From: Bacteroidota bacterium
Lineage (GTDB): Bacteria > Bacteroidota > Bacteroidia > NS11-12g > UBA955
NCBI GenBank assembly: GCA_018969565.1
Contig: JAGWYC010000038.1
Span: forward strand, 1 to 11,760
Direction of reading: 5' to 3'
DNA length: 11,760 nt
How positions within the stretch are numbered: the stretch's first letter is position 1; each line of letters begins with the position of its first letter. Of this stretch, positions 6,241 through 11,760 are shown piece after piece. A program made the translations under genes and the position numbers. The notes under the pieces are model-generated. The model was not told the origin of the DNA, ran no database searches, and was given only the letters and a program-made list of their open reading frames with translations.

Positions 6241-9200
6241 ATGAATAAAACACTACGTTCACTGCTTGCCGCCACAGCCTTTCTGGGCTTGTCTTTCGGC
6301 CTTCAGGCACAGACCAACTACGGGGAGCTGCGCGGTGTGGTGACCAACGCTGAATCCAAACAACCTATTGTGGGTGCTACCCTCGTGCTGGTGCGCGATG
6401 GGGTGGAAGCCGGAAAGGTTACCAGCGGAAACGGCGGTCGCTACTACTTTAAAACTATTGATCCCGGAACGTACACCCTTGTGACATCGTTCAACGAGAT
6501 GAGTGTAGATTCCACACAGGTGAAAATCGTTGAAAACGTGCCCCAGGAAGAAAATGTACGCCTGTACCCCAAGGCCGGTGACCTGCGTACGGTGGTTATC
6601 CGCGGTAAATCAACCAAGAAAGTGATTGACCGGACCGGTAACACTGCTGTTGTCACGCGCGATGACCTTGTTAAAATGAACAGCCGCAGCGTAGCCAACA
6701 TCGTTACCGCAAGTGCCGGGGGTGTGGTGAATACCTCTCAGGGTATTTCCTTCCGCGGTTCACGTGCCGACGGTACGGCCTACTATGTGGATGGTGTGCG
6801 CGTCATTGGTAACCTTACCTCCATTCTGGCAGGTCAGCAACAGGTTACGGTGATTCAGGGTGGTGTTCCGGCTCAGTACGGTGACTTTACCGGTGGTGCC
6901 ATCAGCGTAACCACCCGCGGTATTTCCCGTAACTATATCGGAAGCCTTGAAGCCATCACTTCTCAGCAACTGGACCCCTATGGATATAATCAGGTCGAAG
7001 GCTACCTCTCCGGTCCGCTGCTGATTGCCAACAAGGGTAATAAGTCAAAAGAGTTTGTTCGCCTCGGCTTCTCACTCTCCGGAAATGGTAACTACACCAA
7101 AGACCGTGCGCCTGTGGTAACCGGTGTTTATGTGGTGAAGGAAGACAAATTGCGCGAAATTGAAGAACGCCCGCTGGTAGCTACGCCTAACGGACTGGTT
7201 CATGCAGGGAACTTCCTCCGCGAAAACGACCTGGAGTTGCTCAAAGCAAGGCCGAATTCAGCAGCCACTACAGCAGCGCTGCAAGGCAAGCTGGTTTACC
7301 AGTTCAATAAGCAAACCGACTTTACCGTGTTCGGCAGCTACTTTGGTTCCAGCGCCTATTCCGCGACCAACTCCATCATGAACTACGGACTGAACCCCCG
7401 TACTGATGCGAATACGGTGCGTACCTATGCCAGGTTCACACAGAAACTGAAAAATTCCGAAGGTTCTGCCATCCAGAATGCCTTCTATACCATCCGATTC
7501 GATTATCAGAGCAGCGCTTCCAAGACCCGTGATGCCAATCATCTGGATAACTACTTCGATTACGGAAACCTGGGTGCTTTTACCCATTATCCTACTGAAG
7601 CATTCGCTTATTCCAACGGAGATGTGAATGGCAATCCCAATCGCCAGCCCCGCCGTGTGAAAGACCAGTTTGGAAACATTGTTTATATCCGCGACTACTG
7701 GGAGCAAATTGGATTCACCGATACCCTGGTAACTTTTACCCCAAGCGGTTTGAATCCCCTTCGTGCCAACTATACCAGAAACCTGTATGATTATGTCGCA
7801 GGCTTAGGTGGCAAAGTACGCAATGATAACACCATCATTAATAATCAGGGCCTGTTGAACGGCTTTAACCCTCCTAACGTTTATTCTCTCTGGTCAACGC
7901 CCGGAACTGTAACTGCCAACTGGGGCAAGAGCCAGGCTGAGCGATATACCGTATTTGCCATGGGCGAATTCCAGGTTAAAGGTAAGGAAGCCGAAGGCCA
8001 GGTTCGTACCCCGCATGACATACAGTTCGGTTTGACTTATGAGCAGGAAATTCAACGCGGGTACAGCCTCGGTGCCAACGGCCTCTGGATCCTCATGCGT
8101 CAGCTCGCCAACAAGCACATTTCAGAACTTGATGTTAATAATCCCATTCTGTCTTACGATCAGTGGGGCGTGTTTCAGGATACTGTTCGCTACAATCGTC
8201 TGATTAACAAAAACGAACAAAGTGTTTTTGATAAGAACCTGCGTGAAAAACTGATTGCACAAGGCGCAAAGGATATTTACGGTAAACCAATTACAGAAAC
8301 AACCTTTATTGATATCAATGCCTTAAGTCCTTCTACCTTTAACCTGAACATGTTCAATGCTGATGAGCTGTTGAACAATGGTAATGGCTATGTTTCGTAC
8401 TTTGGCTATGACCACCTGGGCAATAAGGTGCGCGGACGTCCTGCCATTGACAACTTCATCTTCGACCGCAACAACCGCACCATCGGGGCTTTCCAGCCTG
8501 TATATATGGCCGCCTGGGTGCAGGATCAGTTTGCCTACAAGGATCTGATTCTGCGTGTGGGTCTGCGTATGGAGCGCTACGATGCCAACCAGCGCGTGCT
8601 TGACGACCCCTACAGCCTTTACCCGATGAAGACTGCTGCGGAAGTGAAAGAACTGAACGGCCTTGCAATTGAACACCCCGACAACATCAAGGGTACCTAT
8701 AAGGTGTATGTGAATGACATCAATTCACCCACAAAGATTATTGGCTACCGCGACGGTGTTCAATGGTATGATGCCAACGGTGGTGAAGTGACTAACCCCG
8801 AAATTCTGGCAAACCAAACCAGTAACGGACGTATTGCTCCTTACCTGGTTGATCCTAATAACCAACAGATTACTCCAGCCTCTTTCAAGGATTTTACTCC
8901 TGCCATCAACATGCTGCCACGTATTTGGTTCCAGTTCCCCATTGACAGAACCAAGCTCTTTTATGCAAGCTATGATGTGCTGGCACAGCGTCCTAATGCC
9001 GGAGCTTCTTTCCTGACCATTGACGAGCTTTATTACTTGAAGAACCGCCAGGGAAGTGTAATCTCCAACGGCGACCTGAAACCTCGCATTAAAACCGATT
9101 ATGAAGTGGGTTTCAAGCAGCAGATTGGCAAGACCAGCGGTATTGAAATTACAGCCAGCTACAGTGAAATCCGCGGTGACTTCGGCTTATACCAGATTAA

Positions 9201-9984
9201 CCAAGGTTATCCTGTAACATATTCTACCTACCGCAATATTGACTTCAGCACCGTGAAGAGCTTCCGTGTTCAGTATATCCTGACCCAGCTCGGTCCGGTG
9301 AGTCTGACCGCCAACTACACGCTACAGTTTGCTGACGGTACCGGTTCCAACATCAACTCACAACAGGCGCTGATTGCCAGCAACCAGCCTAACCTGCGTA
9401 CCATGATTCCTTTGGGTGAACTGGATATCCGTCATGCCTTAAAAGGGGTATTCAACATTGGCTGGGAAGGCGGAAAAGACAAATACGGAAAGAACCTGTA
9501 TAACGGTCCCAGAATCAGCGGTAAAGAAGTGTTCAAGTTCACCAACCTGAACCTGATGTTCTTCGCAATCAGCGGGGCTCCTTATACTCCTACTACCCAG
9601 CCTGTGCAGATTGGTGCTGTGGACCGTGCGCAAATTAAGGGTGTGCCATACGGAGCGCGTTTGCCCTGGCAGTTCACCATCAACGGTAACCTGAGCAAAT
9701 CATTTGAAATCAACCGTGGTACCGGTAAGCGTCCGTTGATGGCCAATGCCTACCTGTGGGTTGAGAATGCACTGAATGGCCGAAATATCGTGGGTGTTTA
9801 TCGCTATACAGGTTTGCCAACCGATGACGGATTCCTGAACTCACCGCAGGGTCGTTTGGCCATCCAGCGCCAGATCAATGCCCAGAGCTATGTGGACCTG
9901 TACCGTGCACTGTTGAACACTCAGGGTGGAAACTATGCAGCACCAAGAACCATTCGCCTTGGCATTCGCTTCAACATTAACTAA
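6241..9984 (+). CDS. TonB-dependent outer-membrane receptor with carboxypeptidase-regulatory-like N-terminal domain
   Basis: 1247 residues. Signal peptide 1-23 (cleavage after LQA). Residues about 27-110 form a carboxypeptidase-regulatory-like beta-sandwich (GELRGVVTNAESKQPIVGAT, GGRYYFKTIDPGTYTL), common in Bacteroidota receptors. The plug domain spans about 130-228, with ISFRGSRADGTAYYVDGVRV (169-188), VTVIQGGVPAQYGDFTGGAI (202-221) and a closing SVTTRG. The remaining ~1000 residues have the alternating aromatic/polar pattern of a 22-strand barrel and end in RLGIRFNIN, a typical outer-membrane terminal strand. It imports a substrate across the outer membrane using TonB-ExbBD energy. I do not see the SusC hallmark plug sequences, and the downstream gene is not SusD, so a polysaccharide role cannot be assumed. 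It is followed after 44 bases by a secreted-protein gene, likely its operon partner. The substrate is unknown. Confidence 0.9.
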   Translation: MNKTLRSLLAATAFLGLSFGLQAQTNYGELRGVVTNAESKQPIVGATLVLVRDGVEAGKVTSGNGGRYYFKTIDPGTYTLVTSFNEMSVDSTQVKIVENVPQEENVRLYPKAGDLRTVVIRGKSTKKVIDRTGNTAVVTRDDLVKMNSRSVANIVTASAGGVVNTSQGISFRGSRADGTAYYVDGVRVIGNLTSILAGQQQVTVIQGGVPAQYGDFTGGAISVTTRGISRNYIGSLEAITSQQLDPYGYNQVEGYLSGPLLIANKGNKSKEFVRLGFSLSGNGNYTKDRAPVVTGVYVVKEDKLREIEERPLVATPNGLVHAGNFLRENDLELLKARPNSAATTAALQGKLVYQFNKQTDFTVFGSYFGSSAYSATNSIMNYGLNPRTDANTVRTYARFTQKLKNSEGSAIQNAFYTIRFDYQSSASKTRDANHLDNYFDYGNLGAFTHYPTEAFAYSNGDVNGNPNRQPRRVKDQFGNIVYIRDYWEQIGFTDTLVTFTPSGLNPLRANYTRNLYDYVAGLGGKVRNDNTIINNQGLLNGFNPPNVYSLWSTPGTVTANWGKSQAERYTVFAMGEFQVKGKEAEGQVRTPHDIQFGLTYEQEIQRGYSLGANGLWILMRQLANKHISELDVNNPILSYDQWGVFQDTVRYNRLINKNEQSVFDKNLREKLIAQGAKDIYGKPITETTFIDINALSPSTFNLNMFNADELLNNGNGYVSYFGYDHLGNKVRGRPAIDNFIFDRNNRTIGAFQPVYMAAWVQDQFAYKDLILRVGLRMERYDANQRVLDDPYSLYPMKTAAEVKELNGLAIEHPDNIKGTYKVYVNDINSPTKIIGYRDGVQWYDANGGEVTNPEILANQTSNGRIAPYLVDPNNQQITPASFKDFTPAINMLPRIWFQFPIDRTKLFYASYDVLAQRPNAGASFLTIDELYYLKNRQGSVISNGDLKPRIKTDYEVGFKQQIGKTSGIEITASYSEIRGDFGLYQINQGYPVTYSTYRNIDFSTVKSFRVQYILTQLGPVSLTANYTLQFADGTGSNINSQQALIASNQPNLRTMIPLGELDIRHALKGVFNIGWEGGKDKYGKNLYNGPRISGKEVFKFTNLNLMFFAISGAPYTPTTQPVQIGAVDRAQIKGVPYGARLPWQFTINGNLSKSFEINRGTGKRPLMANAYLWVENALNGRNIVGVYRYTGLPTDDGFLNSPQGRLAIQRQINAQSYVDLYRALLNTQGGNYAAPRTIRLGIRFNIN

Positions 9985-10028
9985 GCATACCTAAATAGAT
10001 TATTTGAGGTCTTTTAAGCAAAAGTGAT

Positions 10029-11760
10029 ATGAGACAAAGAGCAAAATACATCCTCAGCTCCGTGCTGATGTTGGTAACCCTGGCTGCCGTGCAGGCAAGA
10101 CCCGTTACCAACCTGAATCCGCGCAGCAAGCCTGTGAATCAGGACCAGCGCATGAATATGTTCGCCAATACTTGCGAACCTGCTACGCAGAGTGCCGACC
10201 TGGATATCAATAACGTGCGTACCAAAATCCTCAACGGCGGGGATATGTGGTGGGATTTAAATAACCCCAAATACGAAGTTCCCAAGGTAACTGATGCAAA
10301 TGCAGTGCGTAAGCATTCATTGTTCAGTGGCGCACTGTGGATTGGTGGTCTTGACGACGGTGGTAACCTGAAATTGGCTGCTATGACCTATCGTCAGCGT
10401 GGCAGCGACTTCTGGCCCGGTCCTCTCGACACAACAACTGCCGGTACTGAACCAGCTCGCTGTAAGGCTTATGACCGTATCTGGAAAGTATCCAGAACGG
10501 AAATGGAGGAAGCCGATGCCAATAACTGGATTAACCCCGGAACCGGTATTACCGAATGGCCTGCAGGTTTGAATCGGCCCTATGCAACCAGCTCGACCGA
10601 ACCCAAATCGCTTGCCCCTTTCAAGGACATTAATGGCAACGGAATCTACGAACCTTTCCAGGGAGAACACCCGGTTCTGGATAATCGTCGCCCCATCAGC
10701 GAAAACGGGGTGGACCGTCAGCCTGATATGATGTTGTGGTTCTGCTACAACGACAAAGGCAACATTCACAGTGAAACTCAAGGGGTACCTATCGGTATTG
10801 AACTTCATACTACGGCATTCGCCTTCGCCACCAATGACGAGGTGAATAATATGACTTTCTACTCTACAGAGGTTATTAACCGAAGCTTCAGCAAAATCAA
10901 CCAGACCTATTTCGGTCAGTGGGTAGACGCGGATTTGGGTAACTACGCCGATGACTATGTAGGCTGCGATGTAAATCGTGCCCTTGGATATTGCTACAAC
11001 GGTGACGAAGACGATGAAGGTGTACTCGGTTATGGACTGAATCCCCCATCTGTTGGCGTTGACTTCTTTGAAGGACCTCGTGACTCTGCAGGAAATGAAC
11101 TGGGTATGGGTGCCTTCATGTATTACAATAACGACAATAACCCTATCAACGGTAACCCGGATATCGCTCAGGAATTTTACAACCTGCTCCGGGGTCGTTG
11201 GCTGGGTGGTCAGAACGTGACTTTCGGTGGAAATGGTATCGGTGGGTCGCAAACCACTCGTTACATGTTCTCTGCCGGCACGGATGCGGCGTTCCCCGGC
11301 CAGTGCTGGGATGAACGAAGCGCAGGCAACCGCCCCGGTGACCGTCGCTTCCTGCAGTCTTCCGGTCCGTTCACCATGTACCCCGGTGCCATCAACCGTG
11401 TAACCGTGGGTGTAGTATGGGCACGTACCACTTCAGGTGGAGCCGGACAGCCATGTGCAGGAGCCGCGCAGGGTTCTCTTACCCTCCTCCGACTTGCCTC
11501 TGACAAAGCACAGCGCCTATTTAACAACAACTTCAAGATTCTTGACGGTCCTGATGCTCCGGATGTTGAAATGCAGGAACTCGAAGGAGAATTGGTGATG
11601 AAGTTGGTTAATACCAACAGCAAGAAGGTAGAAGGTTATACCGAAGCCTATATCAACGAAGCGAATAAGAAACTAACTTATAAATTTCAGGGTTACATGA
11701 TTTATCAGTTGAAAGATGCAACTGTAAACACCGGTGATCTTGAGAACGTGGACAAAGCAC
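10029..11760 (+). CDS. Large secreted protein of the Bacteroidota 'GDMWWDL' family, N-terminal part (runs off right edge)
   Basis: 577 codons are open from the ATG at 10029 to the window edge with no stop. A signal peptide covers residues 1-23 (MRQRAKYILSSVLMLVTLAA then VQA). Recognisable blocks: LNGGDMWWDLNNPKYEVPK (68-86), HSLFSGALWIGGL (96-108), a calcium-loop-like DINGNGIYEP (200-209), and YFGQWVDADLGNYADDYVGC (294-313) followed by NRALGYCYNGDEDDEG (316-331). From memory this pattern belongs to long Bacteroidota proteins that usually end in a T9SS sorting domain; that end is outside the window, so export by T9SS is inferred. The acidic Asp/Asn-rich blocks suggest calcium binding. No enzyme motif is recognised and it does not resemble SusD. 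Its 44-base distance from the receptor gene suggests one transcript and a joint role at the cell surface. Confidence 0.85.
   Translation, partial: MRQRAKYILSSVLMLVTLAAVQARPVTNLNPRSKPVNQDQRMNMFANTCEPATQSADLDINNVRTKILNGGDMWWDLNNPKYEVPKVTDANAVRKHSLFSGALWIGGLDDGGNLKLAAMTYRQRGSDFWPGPLDTTTAGTEPARCKAYDRIWKVSRTEMEEADANNWINPGTGITEWPAGLNRPYATSSTEPKSLAPFKDINGNGIYEPFQGEHPVLDNRRPISENGVDRQPDMMLWFCYNDKGNIHSETQGVPIGIELHTTAFAFATNDEVNNMTFYSTEVINRSFSKINQTYFGQWVDADLGNYADDYVGCDVNRALGYCYNGDEDDEGVLGYGLNPPSVGVDFFEGPRDSAGNELGMGAFMYYNNDNNPINGNPDIAQEFYNLLRGRWLGGQNVTFGGNGIGGSQTTRYMFSAGTDAAFPGQCWDERSAGNRPGDRRFLQSSGPFTMYPGAINRVTVGVVWARTTSGGAGQPCAGAAQGSLTLLRLASDKAQRLFNNNFKILDGPDAPDVEMQELEGELVMKLVNTNSKKVEGYTEAYINEANKKLTYKFQGYMIYQLKDATVNTGDLENVDKA

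Noticed and set aside
10317..11252. A 311-codon open frame on the minus strand
   Set aside because: It lies wholly antisense to the secreted-protein gene, whose frame is open from 10029 to the edge with a signal peptide and recognisable family motifs. The antisense product shows no domain and is a codon-bias shadow.
10029..11760. Calling the receptor's downstream partner SusD
   Set aside because: The signal peptide has no lipobox Cys, and the GDMWWDL, ALWIGG and GQWVDADLG blocks are not the TPR-like SusD sequence.
1..11760. CRISPR arrays, tRNA/rRNA genes, insertion sequences, attachment sites
   Set aside because: No regularly spaced repeats, transposase-like frames or structural RNA patterns were seen; nearly all of the window is explained by the listed genes.

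Overview
The window looks like a chromosomal stretch of a Bacteroidota bacterium. The evidence is a type IX secretion (T9SS) C-terminal sorting domain, a large TonB-dependent receptor with a carboxypeptidase-regulatory-like N-terminal domain, a secreted protein of a Bacteroidota-type 'GDMWWDL' family, a Bacteroidota-type CcmB, and short intergenic gaps carrying TAnnTTTG/TAnnTTCG-like -7 promoter elements. Coding density is very high. I see no tRNA, rRNA, CRISPR array, insertion sequence or long repeat, and no gene-free stretch over about 110 bases. Genus cannot be told from the sequence.

Left block, minus strand (1-3082). Read in the direction of transcription it holds ccmB (heme exporter permease, GTG start), then a 667-residue T9SS-exported protein with a gingipain-like (peptidase C25-type) core, then the N-terminal 106 residues of a GH53 endo-beta-1,4-galactanase lipoprotein that runs off the left edge. 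The last two overlap as TGATG and are probably translationally coupled.

Centre, plus strand (3121-6193). A TerB-like cytoplasmic protein is followed after 11 bases by a stand-alone biotin carboxylase (GTG start). After 107 bases comes a short D-isomer-specific 2-hydroxyacid dehydrogenase of the phosphoglycerate dehydrogenase type. The 38-base gap between ccmB and the TerB-like gene must serve divergent transcription in both directions.

Right block, plus strand (6241-11760). A 1247-residue TonB-dependent outer-membrane receptor is followed after 44 bases by a secreted protein, cut by the right edge with at least 577 residues visible. They look like an operon in which the exported partner is not SusD.

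Most worth following up: the gingipain-like protein has lost both catalytic dyad residues in recognisable motif positions (His to Cys, Cys to Ser) while the surrounding fold motifs are kept, and it is coupled to a galactanase. Second is the receptor plus secreted-protein pair of unknown function.
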